Of a stretch of 64,000 nucleotides of DNA, positions 47,407 to 54,973 are shown one piece after another. A program made the translations under genes and the position numbers. Source of the DNA: Collinsella ihumii. Its GTDB lineage: Bacteria; Actinomycetota; Coriobacteriia; Coriobacteriales; Coriobacteriaceae. Under the pieces are notes generated by a model. The model was not told where the DNA came from. It saw nothing but the letters and a program-made list of their open reading frames with translations, and made no database searches. Every line of letters starts with the position of its first letter. Position 1 is the first letter of the stretch. The stretch is from NCBI RefSeq assembly GCF_900046475.1, contig NZ_FCOU01000003.1:221713-285712 (forward strand), in the 5' to 3' direction.

Positions 47407-47441
47407 ATGGGTTGAAACAAGCACGTCCCCAAATGACCCAT
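47407..47441. repeat. 35-bp imperfect palindrome, copy C
   Basis: ATGGGTTGAAACAAGCACGT, continuing to CCCCAAATGACCCATT. Same ends and CGTCCCC core as the copies at 37088 and 37788. It lies between two convergent genes and may act as a terminator. Confidence 0.65.
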
Positions 47442-47457
47442 TATGATGCGGGCCGAA

Positions 47458-48351
47458 TCACCGCCACCGCTCCAGGAAATCGAGGACGCGGCTGAACGCA
47501 TCTTCGCGGCTGGCTGCGCACTCCAGGGGAAACTGCCGCTCCTCTCGAAACAGCTTGAGCATGCCGGTGTCCATGGGCACGATGATATGGCTCGCATGCC
47601 CATAGGAAAGGCGCTCGACTTCCCAGGGATGGCTGTGGGCGCGAAGGCGAAGCTCGATGCGACAGCACGCCTCGTCGCTCGGCCACATGGAGTCGCGCGC
47701 AGGACTCACCAGCAGCACGGGACCGCGGATCAGCTCGACCTTGATGGCGGATTGCTCCGTCGCGCCGCCGAGCATCCGCTCGTACACAAAGCGCATGTCG
47801 AGCTGACGCCCGCGAAGCGACCGTAGGACGATGCTCGCGTAGGGCAGACGCATCCCGCCGGGGACGCAGGGCAGCGGCTCATCGCGCCACGTCCAGCTTG
47901 AGCGCGCGGCCACGCCTTTCGACAGCAGACTGCCGCTGCCCGTGATACCCGGCATCACGTGGTCGAGCGGAGAGAGCGCCACCGCGCATGAGATATCGGG
48001 CATAAGCGAGGCGGCGAGCAGCGCCAGCTCCCCGCCCTTGGAGATGCCGTAGACGCCGATCCTCTCGAAGCCCCGCGACCGCAAGAGCCCCGCGGCGCGC
48101 TCGACGCTTTCTACGGGAACCTCCACGAGTTCGCGCGGCAGACCGGGCGCGTTCCAATAGCAGAGCCCGAGCGCCGTCACGCCTTCATGTGCGAAGCGCG
48201 CCCCGAGGTCGCGCGGGATGTTCTCGTTGCCCTCGCTGCCGCCCATAACGATGAGCGCCTTGCCGGCGAAGCGGGTGGCACGATCGCTATCTGCTGCAGG
48301 CGTATGCAGGAACCCGTGAAAGCCGTCTTGCCCGACATCGAAGCACTCCAT
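47458..48351 (-). CDS. BAAT-type acyl-CoA thioester hydrolase / alpha-beta hydrolase
   Basis: A 297-residue alpha/beta hydrolase. The nucleophile motif GISKGGELAL (about 112) and LIVMGGSEGNENI (about 35) match the C-terminal domain of bile-acid-CoA:amino-acid N-acyltransferase and acyl-CoA thioesterases; the nucleophile is Ser. The His near the end is in YGHASHIIV. In a gut bacterium the substrate could be an acyl-CoA or bile-acid derivative, but this cannot be told. AGGAGGGGGCG precedes GTG/ATG starts at 48357/48351. Confidence 0.8.
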   Translation of the reverse strand: MECFDVGQDGFHGFLHTPAADSDRATRFAGKALIVMGGSEGNENIPRDLGARFAHEGVTALGLCYWNAPGLPRELVEVPVESVERAAGLLRSRGFERIGVYGISKGGELALLAASLMPDISCAVALSPLDHVMPGITGSGSLLSKGVAARSSWTWRDEPLPCVPGGMRLPYASIVLRSLRGRQLDMRFVYERMLGGATEQSAIKVELIRGPVLLVSPARDSMWPSDEACCRIELRLRAHSHPWEVERLSYGHASHIIVPMDTGMLKLFREERQFPLECAASREDAFSRVLDFLERWR

Positions 48352-48366
48352 GCGCACCGCCCCCTC

Positions 48367-48999
48367 CTACAGCAGGACGAAGGCAATCATCGCCGCGAAC
48401 ATGATCGTGAACACGAGGTTGCTCCAACCGCCGAACAGTACGCAGCGGGCCGGCTGGGGCACACGCAGCCACGCGAAACCGAGAAACGACGTCACAAGGG
48501 GCGTGGTCACGACCATCCACGGCGGAAGCTGCGTCTGGCCAAGCACGACGAGCATGCCGAGGAGCACGAATGCCGCGTACATCGGGATGGTGGCCAGACG
48601 CTGGAGCGCCATGATGTTGCCGGCTACCCGATCGACAAGTCCGTCATCCCCCGTACGCGCGGCAATGGCGAGATACGGATACTGGGCGTGGTAGGCGCCG
48701 CCACAGATGAGCGCGAAAGCGAGCAGGGCGGCAACCACACAGGTCAGCCAAGAGAACCCGCCTGTCGCGAGCATCGGCAGCCCTGCGAACCCGACGACAT
48801 AGAAAAAGGAGGCGACCGGCCCGAGCATGCCGCCCAGCCGCACGCGCCCCTCGGGCAGGTCGCGCATGATTCTCGCATAGGGTCTCAAGGTGCCATCCAT
48901 GTCGTAGGCGCCGGGCGTGAAGTACAGCAGCATGTCGCCGGCGAACATCACGAGCGAACCGACGAGGCCGATTGCGAGGAGCGGAATTGCGGACGTCAT
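48367..48999 (-). CDS. Integral membrane protein (DUF6796-like)
   Basis: A 210-residue protein with about six hydrophobic segments and short loops (FAGDMLLYFTPG; FFYVVGFAGLPML; AALLAFALICGGAYHAQYPYL). GGGAGACCACC precedes the ATG. It lies 15 bp upstream of the hydrolase on the same strand, so they are probably co-transcribed. The function is unknown. Confidence 0.75.
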   Translation of the reverse strand: MTSAIPLLAIGLVGSLVMFAGDMLLYFTPGAYDMDGTLRPYARIMRDLPEGRVRLGGMLGPVASFFYVVGFAGLPMLATGGFSWLTCVVAALLAFALICGGAYHAQYPYLAIAARTGDDGLVDRVAGNIMALQRLATIPMYAAFVLLGMLVVLGQTQLPPWMVVTTPLVTSFLGFAWLRVPQPARCVLFGGWSNLVFTIMFAAMIAFVLL

Positions 49000-49106
49000 G
49001 GTGGTCTCCCGGATTCGGCGCTTATAAAGTTAGCTAATTCTAACATATGCGAGGTGGAACGAGCGCCCATCGGTCAGGTTTCGGATGGACGGATTATCCC
49101 GAATCG

Positions 49107-49147
49107 GGGCAGCTTTCGCCCTTACGATGAGCGAAAGCCGCCCCGTT
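49107..49147. terminator. Hairpin between operons
   Basis: CGGGGC-GCTTTCGC and its complement enclose an 11-base loop. It lies downstream of the minus-strand DUF5714 gene, in the position of a terminator. Confidence 0.55.
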
Positions 49148-49201
49148 CCAAAAGTGCCCATCTGGGCGCAAAACGAACCAATCGACGCCCCTGTGGAGCG
49201 C

Positions 49202-49756
49202 TTAGCCGAAATACGGGCAGGAGCTCCCGATGCAGACGGTGTTGCTGCTCGAGACCGTGCAGACGGGGCGCGACGCGGGCAGCTCCAGCTCGACGCCGAT
49301 CGCGCGCGAGAACCACGGTATCGCCTCGCGCACCGCGATGCGGGAGTCGCGCTTGCAGCAGCGCGGCGCCCCCGCACGCGCGATCTTCTCGAGCAGATCT
49401 GCCACCATGAGCTGGGTCTCGCTCCACCCCGCCTCCTTGAGCGGCGCGTTTTCCTGCGCGATCGCGAGCGCCATGCCGCATGAGGCGGCCGCGCCGCACA
49501 CGCCCCAGCGCGCGCAGGCCCCTCCCGGCACACCCGAGGAGCGCTCCTCCAGCTCGTCGAGCTGGGCCTCGAGGCTTCCGTCCGCTCCCGCGCGCTTGGC
49601 GCAGGCGAGCAGCGCCGCGCCAGTAAGATAGTGGTGAACGGGGCCGAAGGCGGGGCACTCCGACGCCGCCATCAGCTCCTCCAGCAGATCGGCAGGACAT
49701 GTCGACGTGCTGCGCAGGCAGATCTCCTTCGCCCACGACGCCCCGTTATGCTCCAT
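49202..49756 (-). CDS. DUF5714 cysteine-rich protein
   Basis: A 184-residue cytoplasmic protein with many cysteines: CPAFGPVHHYLTGAALLACAKR (about 34), GACARWGVCGAAASCGMALAI (about 79), RCCKRDS, and VCTVSSSNTVCIGSSCPYFG at the end. This conserved pattern is that of DUF5714, probably metal- or cluster-binding. GAGAGGGGCTGATC precedes the ATG. It is divergent from the ArsC-ArsR gene, which may control it. Confidence 0.75.
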   Translation of the reverse strand: MEHNGASWAKEICLRSTSTCPADLLEELMAASECPAFGPVHHYLTGAALLACAKRAGADGSLEAQLDELEERSSGVPGGACARWGVCGAAASCGMALAIAQENAPLKEAGWSETQLMVADLLEKIARAGAPRCCKRDSRIAVREAIPWFSRAIGVELELPASRPVCTVSSSNTVCIGSSCPYFG

Positions 49757-49778
49757 GATCAGCCCCTCTCATCTTCAT

Positions 49779-49835
49779 ATCGATGTCTGTCAGCCTATCT
49801 GTCAGATCGATGTCCGTCAATGTATAGGATACAAT
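49779..49835 (+). promoter_or_regulatory. Operator-like direct repeats and promoter of the arsC-arsR fusion
   Basis: ATCGATGTCTGTCA (49779-49792) and ATCGATGTCCGTCA (49806-49819) are direct repeats 27 bases apart, and TCTGTCAG occurs twice between them. A -10 TACAAT is at 49830-49835, 33 bases before the start codon. They lie between divergent genes, where an ArsR repressor would be expected to bind. Confidence 0.5.
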
Positions 49836-49868
49836 CTGGCTGACCCAACCGTCTTGGAGGAGCGCACC

Positions 49869-50579
49869 ATGACAGCTAGAACCCGCGTCGCGTTCATCTG
49901 CACGCACAACGCATGCCGAAGCCAGATAGCCGAGGCGCTCGCGCGCCTGCGCGCTTCGGACATCATCGAGCCGTACTCGGCGGGAACCGATCCCGTGGAC
50001 GCCCCGCATCCCGATGCGTTGCGTCTGCTTGCCGCACGCGGCGTCGACACCGCAGGCCTTCGCAGCAAGGCGCTGGGTGAGATTCCCGCAGTCGATATCG
50101 TGGTGACCATGGGCTGCGGCGTCAGCTGCCCCACCCTGCCGTGCAAACATCGAGAGGACTGGGGGCTCGACGACCCGACGGGAAAGGGGGATGCGGCGAT
50201 GGAGGCGTGCATGCTCGCCATTCAGGAACGGGTCGACGATCTCGCCCAGCGCCTGAGAGCCGGTGAGCTCGCGTCCCGGACGCTCAGCGTGGCGGTCCTG
50301 CGCGCGCTTGCGGACGAGACCCGCCTTGAAATCGTCGCCGCCCTCTCGCGGGAGGGGGAGCTGTGCGCCTGCAGGCTTCTCGAACATCTCGCCGTAAGCC
50401 AAAGCACGCTCTCACACCATATGAAGATCCTCGTCGAGGCGGGCCTGGTCTTCCAGCGCAAAGAAGGGCGCTGGTCCCATTACCGGCTCGCCCCCGAGCG
50501 ATTCGCACGCCTCGGGCGCGCTATCTCCGCCCTCGCCGCCCCGTCGCTCGACGAGGGCGAGACGTTGCGCCGGGAATGA
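49869..50579 (+). CDS. Arsenate reductase (thioredoxin type) fused to an ArsR repressor
   Basis: A 236-residue fusion. Residues 1-135 are a low-molecular-weight phosphatase-fold arsenate reductase: P-loop CTHNACR (C11, R17), resolving-cysteine region GCGVSCPTLPCKHREDWGLDDPTGKG. Residues 140-236 are an ArsR/SmtB winged helix (VLRALADETRLEIVAAL, then CACRLLEHLAVSQSTLSHHMKILVEAGLV) with a CxC metal-sensing motif near the first helix. One polypeptide may therefore reduce arsenate and sense arsenite. GGAGGAGCGCACC precedes the ATG. No ArsB/Acr3 efflux pump is in the window. Confidence 0.88.
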   Translation: MTARTRVAFICTHNACRSQIAEALARLRASDIIEPYSAGTDPVDAPHPDALRLLAARGVDTAGLRSKALGEIPAVDIVVTMGCGVSCPTLPCKHREDWGLDDPTGKGDAAMEACMLAIQERVDDLAQRLRAGELASRTLSVAVLRALADETRLEIVAALSREGELCACRLLEHLAVSQSTLSHHMKILVEAGLVFQRKEGRWSHYRLAPERFARLGRAISALAAPSLDEGETLRRE

Positions 50580-50600
50580 CATGCGACGGAGGGCTGCGAC

Positions 50601-50671
50601 ACAAAACGGACCGTTTGGCGCGCTAGGAGCTTTTATTGACCCCCTTTAGCGCGCCAAACGGTCCGCTTTGT
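50601..50671. repeat. 71-bp inverted-repeat element, family with 54828
   Basis: Arms of 25 bases (ACAAAACGGACCGTTTGGCG... and complement, one mismatch) enclose a 21-base loop. In reverse orientation the arm and loop (GGCGCGCTAAAGGGGGTC...AAAAGC) closely match the element at 54828-54922. Confidence 0.85.
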
Positions 50672-50892
50672 ACTGGAGTGGCGCTCGTACGCCTGCGTTA
50701 CGTGCAGCTTGCCCGCGTGTCCATTTGCCACGAAGTCGACTTCACCTGCTCGCAAAGCACCGACGGAAACACCGTAGTCACGTCAAACGAGCACGTCGCA
50801 TATGGTGCATTCCAGCTGAGAGTCATGGTTCTTGGGCGAGAACCGCGTCGCGGGGGCAATTCAAAAGCAGGCGGTAACCTCCAAAACCTCCG
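50672..50892. other. Intergenic, nothing recognised
   Basis: No coding frame, terminator or repeat was seen between the hairpin element and the end of the toxin gene. Confidence 0.4.
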
Positions 50893-51234
50893 TCAAAGCG
50901 CGGAGCCATGCCGATTGTCGCCGCGCTCGACAATCGAACCGTAGTCTTGCAGGGTAGAAAACACGCGATATACAAAAACGGTATCTTTATCATTGTAGGA
51001 ATAGAGCAGGACATACCGCCTCACAAAGCATGCACGTAGACCGCGCACAACGCATGACAGCTGTCGAGAGATGGCGTATAGCTTAGGGTTATTCGAGATG
51101 CGATCTACAGCATCCTCAAACGCAATCAGGTGCTCGCGTGCAGCGTGGGGACTCGCCAGCTTGACCGCGATGTAGCCGATGATGTCATCAACGTCCTGCT
51201 GAGCCCGCTCGGTCCATAGAACATCACAGGCCAT
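50893..51234 (-). CDS. RelE/ParE-type toxin
   Basis: A 113-residue protein of the RelE/ParE fold (VLWTERAQQDVDDIIGYIAVKLASPHAAREHL, LRACFVRRYVLLYSYNDKDTVFVYRVF). The conserved basic and aromatic residues of the C-terminal strands are present. It overlaps the antitoxin gene by 11 bases, the usual order of antitoxin first. It would inhibit translation or gyrase when free. Confidence 0.85.
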   Translation of the reverse strand: MACDVLWTERAQQDVDDIIGYIAVKLASPHAAREHLIAFEDAVDRISNNPKLYAISRQLSCVVRGLRACFVRRYVLLYSYNDKDTVFVYRVFSTLQDYGSIVERGDNRHGSAL

Positions 51235-51493
51235 ATTTGGCTCGAATCTCGCTTAAGCCCTCGCGCATATCGGAAACGCGACCAGCACGTATGTCGCGAT
51301 CCGCCTCTTGAAGTAAACGCTCCAGATGCTCTTCAGGTGTTTCTCGGCGATACTCGCGAAACAAGTCAGCATCAATGACGACGAATTTCTCATAGCCGTT
51401 TTTCGTCACGATGACCGGCTCGCCCGCTCGTGCTACCTTCTCAGCAAACGCCGCACTGTCCTTAAGTTCACTAATCGGTACGCAAGTCGCCAT
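51224..51493 (-). CDS. Phd/YefM-family antitoxin
   Basis: An 89-residue protein with the N-terminal Phd DNA-binding fold (VPISELKDSAAFAEKVARAGEPVIVTKNGYEKFVVID) and a charged C-terminal helix that would bind the toxin. TAGGAGGTAATT precedes the ATG. The AT-rich upstream region (about 51494-51530) with AATTATGG/TATAATTC words is the likely autoregulatory operator. Confidence 0.87.
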   Translation of the reverse strand: MATCVPISELKDSAAFAEKVARAGEPVIVTKNGYEKFVVIDADLFREYRRETPEEHLERLLQEADRDIRAGRVSDMREGLSEIRAKYGL

Positions 51494-51677
51494 AATTACC
51501 TCCTAATTATGGTTGAATTATACCGAAATTTCACCCAATAGCGAATGGGCATCTCGCCAGCAGCAGATGCATTCCGAGGATAAAACGTGCTGAGATTGCG
51601 CATTTACATAGGATAATAGAGAAGCCTACCGCCACGAAGAGGCGGCGACGCCCGCCGCCGAAACGCGAAGGCGGGGC

Positions 51678-52142
51678 CTACTTCTCCCCTGCCGCCTTGG
51701 CCTGCTTCCAGACCCCATAGAGAATATCCTTCAAGGCGAGCATGGCATCGAGCTCGCTGTAGCCGTGTTCCGCCTTGAGCTCGTCGAGCATCTGGCGGAT
51801 GCGGCGCGCGTACAGAGGGATGTTGACCTCACCTTGGTACTTGGCAAGGATGGGGTACTTCTTTGCCCAGGCGCTCGTCCAATCGATCTTTTCCTCAAGC
51901 TCCTCGCTCGAGCGCTCGATGGCCTCCTCAACCTGGCTCACGTCGAGATCGAACTCGATGAGTTCGTCGAGCGTCACGCCGTAGAGCGTGGCCAGGCGCT
52001 TGGACTGGCGGATATCGGGCAGCGTCTCGTCGGCCTCCCATTTCCCAATCGTCTGACGGGACACACCCAGACGCTCGGCCACCTCCTCCTGAATAAGGCC
52101 GGCCTTCTTTCGAGCGTGAAACAGACTGTTGCCGAGCACCAT
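51678..52142 (-). CDS. XRE-family transcriptional regulator
   Basis: A 154-residue protein with an N-terminal HTH_3 domain (FHARKKAGLIQEEVAERLGVSRQTIGKWEADETLPDIRQSKRLATLYGVTLDEL). The C-terminal 85 residues are helical and unassigned. Downstream, a GGCGGCG/CGCCGCC hairpin (about 51640-51662) probably terminates it. It may regulate the ABC genes further along, but nothing shows this directly. Confidence 0.8.
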   Translation of the reverse strand: MVLGNSLFHARKKAGLIQEEVAERLGVSRQTIGKWEADETLPDIRQSKRLATLYGVTLDELIEFDLDVSQVEEAIERSSEELEEKIDWTSAWAKKYPILAKYQGEVNIPLYARRIRQMLDELKAEHGYSELDAMLALKDILYGVWKQAKAAGEK

Positions 52143-52312
52143 GTGGTTTTCTCCTCTCCGCGTGCCGCGCGACCACCTTGGAGCGCGCGATGCGGCTTGA
52201 CCTCATCGTTTGCCAAAAGGATTATCCCAGCCGAGGGGATGCCGAAGCCACCAACAGAGAGCGACTTTTCCGCACGCAAAACCGACATGGCGGGAAGATG
52301 GCGGCACGCCCT
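52143..52312. other. Short intergenic region
   Basis: Nothing recognised apart from the XRE promoter region and the end of the ABC operon. Confidence 0.4.
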
Positions 52313-53110
52313 CTACACGCTCAGGTCGCGGCGCGCAAACGCGGCTATCCCCAACGCGAAAAGCGCGACCCCCGACATGGCGAGCGCGACCGCGCCCGCA
52401 ACGGCCCCGGCCTCCCCGGAGGCCACCCCAAGAGGGTCGAGAAGCGCAAGGGGCGTGATGTCGCCGAGCCATGAGAGCTCGTCCCCTACCCCTGAGAGCA
52501 TCTGCACGAGGACGAACAGCGAGCACACGGCGACGCCCGCCCATCGCGCGGCCGTGACACCCGGCAGGGCGCAGGCGCCCGCCCAGCATGCGCCCGAGAG
52601 AAACACCCACAGGCAGAGCGTCGCCACGTTGACGGCAACGAGATCGGCGGCACCGAGCTCGCCGGGAAACATGGCGTAGGCGCAGGCCAGCTCGGACGCG
52701 GTCAGCACCGCCATGAGAAGAACGAGGCAGAGAGCAAGGACGCCCGCCTGCGAGAGCATGAGCCTTGCGCGGCTTACGGGCTGCGCGAGGAGGTAGGAGA
52801 TGCTGCCGCGCTCGATGTGTCGGACCACGAGCCGGCTGACGAGGACCGCCACAAGAACGAGGGGGAGCACCACAAGCAAAAAGCCGTGCAGGTAGTTGAC
52901 GACAAACTCCAACAGCGTCGTCCCCTGGTCGGCCATACCGAAGGCCGCGAAGAGCTCGGGCATGGCGTCGCGCATAAGGGCGAGCGACTCCCCGAGCTCG
53001 GGATCGTACATGCCGATGATGACGACGGCGTAGAGGACGACCACTGCGGCGATGATGGAGGTCGGGAGCAAGCAGGAGCGGAGCTCGTGTTTGAACAGAG
53101 GAAGGATCAT
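52313..53110 (-). CDS. ABC transporter permease (ABC-2 type)
   Basis: A 265-residue membrane protein with about six helices (SIIAAVVVLYAVVIIGMY, LHGFLLVVLPLVLVAVLVSRLVV, VLALCLVLLMAVL, VAVCSLFVLV, AVAGAVALAMSGVALFALGIAAF). The RHIERGSISYLLAQPVSRARLMLSQ loop is typical of ABC-2 exporters for antibiotics or lipids. Its ATPase gene lies 9 bp upstream and a TetR gene precedes that. Confidence 0.82.
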   Translation of the reverse strand: MILPLFKHELRSCLLPTSIIAAVVVLYAVVIIGMYDPELGESLALMRDAMPELFAAFGMADQGTTLLEFVVNYLHGFLLVVLPLVLVAVLVSRLVVRHIERGSISYLLAQPVSRARLMLSQAGVLALCLVLLMAVLTASELACAYAMFPGELGAADLVAVNVATLCLWVFLSGACWAGACALPGVTAARWAGVAVCSLFVLVQMLSGVGDELSWLGDITPLALLDPLGVASGEAGAVAGAVALAMSGVALFALGIAAFARRDLSV

Positions 53111-53119
53111 CGAAACCCC

Positions 53120-54040
53120 CTAGTTGTGCCGTGAGGGCTCGCCGCCCTCGTACAGGTGCAAGAACAGCTCCTCGAGCGTCTGCTCGCGGGACGTGATCGC
53201 GGCCACGTCGTATGAGGAGAGCTCGCGGATGAGCGCGTTCACGTCGCGCACGTCGCGGATCTCGACGCTGCGGGCCTCCCCTTCCGCGGGACCATCCCCG
53301 TGAGCGAGCTCCCAACGCGAACGCTCCCGCGCGCTCGAGAACTCGACCGTGTAGCCGCGGCCCCGCATCGAGCGCACCTCGTCCATGGTGCAGGTCATGA
53401 CCACGCGCCCCGCACGGATGAACGCAACCCGGTCGCACGCCCGCCCGACCTCCTCGAAGATGTGCGAAGAGAGCAGGATGGCGGCGCCCCGCGCTCGTTC
53501 CTGTTCCACGAGATCGAGGAAGCGCTCCTGCATGAGCGGATCGAGACCGCTCGTGGGCTCGTCGAGGAGAAGCACGTCCGGACGGGCCATGAACGCCGCC
53601 ACGATGGCAACCTTCTGCCGATTCCCCTTGGACATCCCGCCGATCCGCGCACGGAGATCCAGCCCGAAGATATCGGCGAGTTCCAGCATCCGGGAACGGT
53701 CGCGCATACCCCGCATACCCGCCATGAGGTCGAGGAAGGACTGCGCGGTCATCTCCCGCATGCACGAGCTTTCCCCTGGAAGGTAGCCCAGATGCGTCTG
53801 CACCGACGGCCGTTCGCGGAAGCAGTCGTACCCGAGGACCTCGGCCGTCCCCTTTTGCGGCCTGACGAACCCCATGAGATGGCGCATCGTGACCGTCTTC
53901 CCCGCCCCGTTGGGGCCGAGAAAGCCGAGCACCTCGCCCGCCGCCACCTCGAGGCTGACGTCGAAGACGCCGCGGCCGCGGCCGTAATCCTTCGTGAGCC
54001 CGCGCACGCTGATCGCGGGCGCCGTGCCGTTCGCTGTCAT
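53120..54040 (-). CDS. ABC transporter ATP-binding protein (ABC-2/drug-type)
   Basis: A 306-residue ATPase with Walker A GPNGAGKTV, a degenerate signature MSKGNRQKV, Walker B VLLLDEPTSGLDP and H-loop SSHIF. The C-terminal extension (REQTLEELFLHLYEGG) is typical of drug- or lantibiotic-type exporters. CAAGGAGGAATACCT precedes the ATG, which overlaps the TetR stop (ATGA). Confidence 0.86.
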   Translation of the reverse strand: MTANGTAPAISVRGLTKDYGRGRGVFDVSLEVAAGEVLGFLGPNGAGKTVTMRHLMGFVRPQKGTAEVLGYDCFRERPSVQTHLGYLPGESSCMREMTAQSFLDLMAGMRGMRDRSRMLELADIFGLDLRARIGGMSKGNRQKVAIVAAFMARPDVLLLDEPTSGLDPLMQERFLDLVEQERARGAAILLSSHIFEEVGRACDRVAFIRAGRVVMTCTMDEVRSMRGRGYTVEFSSARERSRWELAHGDGPAEGEARSVEIRDVRDVNALIRELSSYDVAAITSREQTLEELFLHLYEGGEPSRHN

Positions 54041-54666
54041 AGGTATTCCTCCTTGTACGTGGCCCGTTTCAGCCAATCGAGCCAGACGAGAAATTCGGAA
54101 AGCATCGCCTCCAAGTCAAACTCGCCTCCACCGCGCAGCTGTTCGTGCAGGTAGCCGTCGCCGCACCACACGAGCATGCGCACCGCGCGCATGGGGTCGA
54201 CGTCCTCTCGGAAGCGCTCCCAGCGCACGTGGCCCAGATACGTCTGCACCATAGCGGGCACCGCATCCGTCATGAACGCGTCGAGCACCCCCGAGACGTC
54301 GCGATGGCCGAGGTAGAACGCGCGGACGAAAAAGTCCATGATGCGCGGGCTCGAACCCACGAGCCCGGCTTTCCGCGTCGCGGCGTAGCGCATGATCTCG
54401 AAGAAGTCGTCGATCTCGTACCAGCGATCGTCGACCACCGCGTCCGCAACGCGCCTCGTGAGCGCCGTGAGCACGTAGAGATAGAGATCGCGCTTGTTTC
54501 TGAAGTAGAAGAAGAGCTGGCTTTTCGACACGCCGGCGCGCCTGGCGATGTCCGCCGTGGACGCGCGGGCGTAATCCTCGTCACCGAACACCTCGGCAGC
54601 GGCGTCAACGACGGCGCGCCTGCGGTCCTCGGGAAGATTCTCGAATCGCTCGAACCTGTCTGACAT
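54037..54666 (-). CDS. TetR-family regulator
   Basis: A 209-residue regulator. The N-terminal helix-turn-helix (VVDAAAEVFGDEDYARASTADIARRAGVSKSQLFFYFRNKRDLYLYV) is canonical; the C-terminal ligand domain is large and aromatic. It is the first gene of the operon with the ABC-2 transporter and presumably represses it. A CCTGTTGACCAGG palindrome near 54705-54717, just upstream, could be its operator. The ATG at 54666 follows GGAGGGCAAGGCTTC. Confidence 0.84.
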   Translation of the reverse strand: MSDRFERFENLPEDRRRAVVDAAAEVFGDEDYARASTADIARRAGVSKSQLFFYFRNKRDLYLYVLTALTRRVADAVVDDRWYEIDDFFEIMRYAATRKAGLVGSSPRIMDFFVRAFYLGHRDVSGVLDAFMTDAVPAMVQTYLGHVRWERFREDVDPMRAVRMLVWCGDGYLHEQLRGGGEFDLEAMLSEFLVWLDWLKRATYKEEYL

Positions 54667-54827
54667 GAAGCCTTGCCCTCCTTCGACTTTCAAGAACAAG
54701 GCTACCCTGTTGACCAGGATATGGAAGGGGCTTTGAGCAGGCAGAATAACGGTATGCGTCATGTAAGGCGCTCTGGCTGGGAGCCTTATAGTCGCCCTCC
54801 GAGCTTACCGAGCATGGTGAGCGATGA

Positions 54828-54922
54828 GGGGTTAATGACACAGAGCGGGCCGCTTGGCACGCTAAAGGGGGTCTGTAAAAGCCCTTAGAGTGCCAAGCGG
54901 CCCGCTCTGTGTCATTAACCCC
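54828..54922. repeat. 95-bp inverted-repeat element, family with 50601
   Basis: Arms of 38 bases (GGGGTTAATGACACAGAGCG... and complement, one mismatch) enclose a 19-base loop. The inner arm and loop (GGC-CGCTAAAGGGGGTC-GTAAAAGC) match the element at 50601-50671 in opposite orientation. Confidence 0.87.
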
Positions 54923-54973
54923 CTGCCCTTTCTTCAGGAATACGCGAGGGGCGCCGCACCCGGCGCACCCGCA

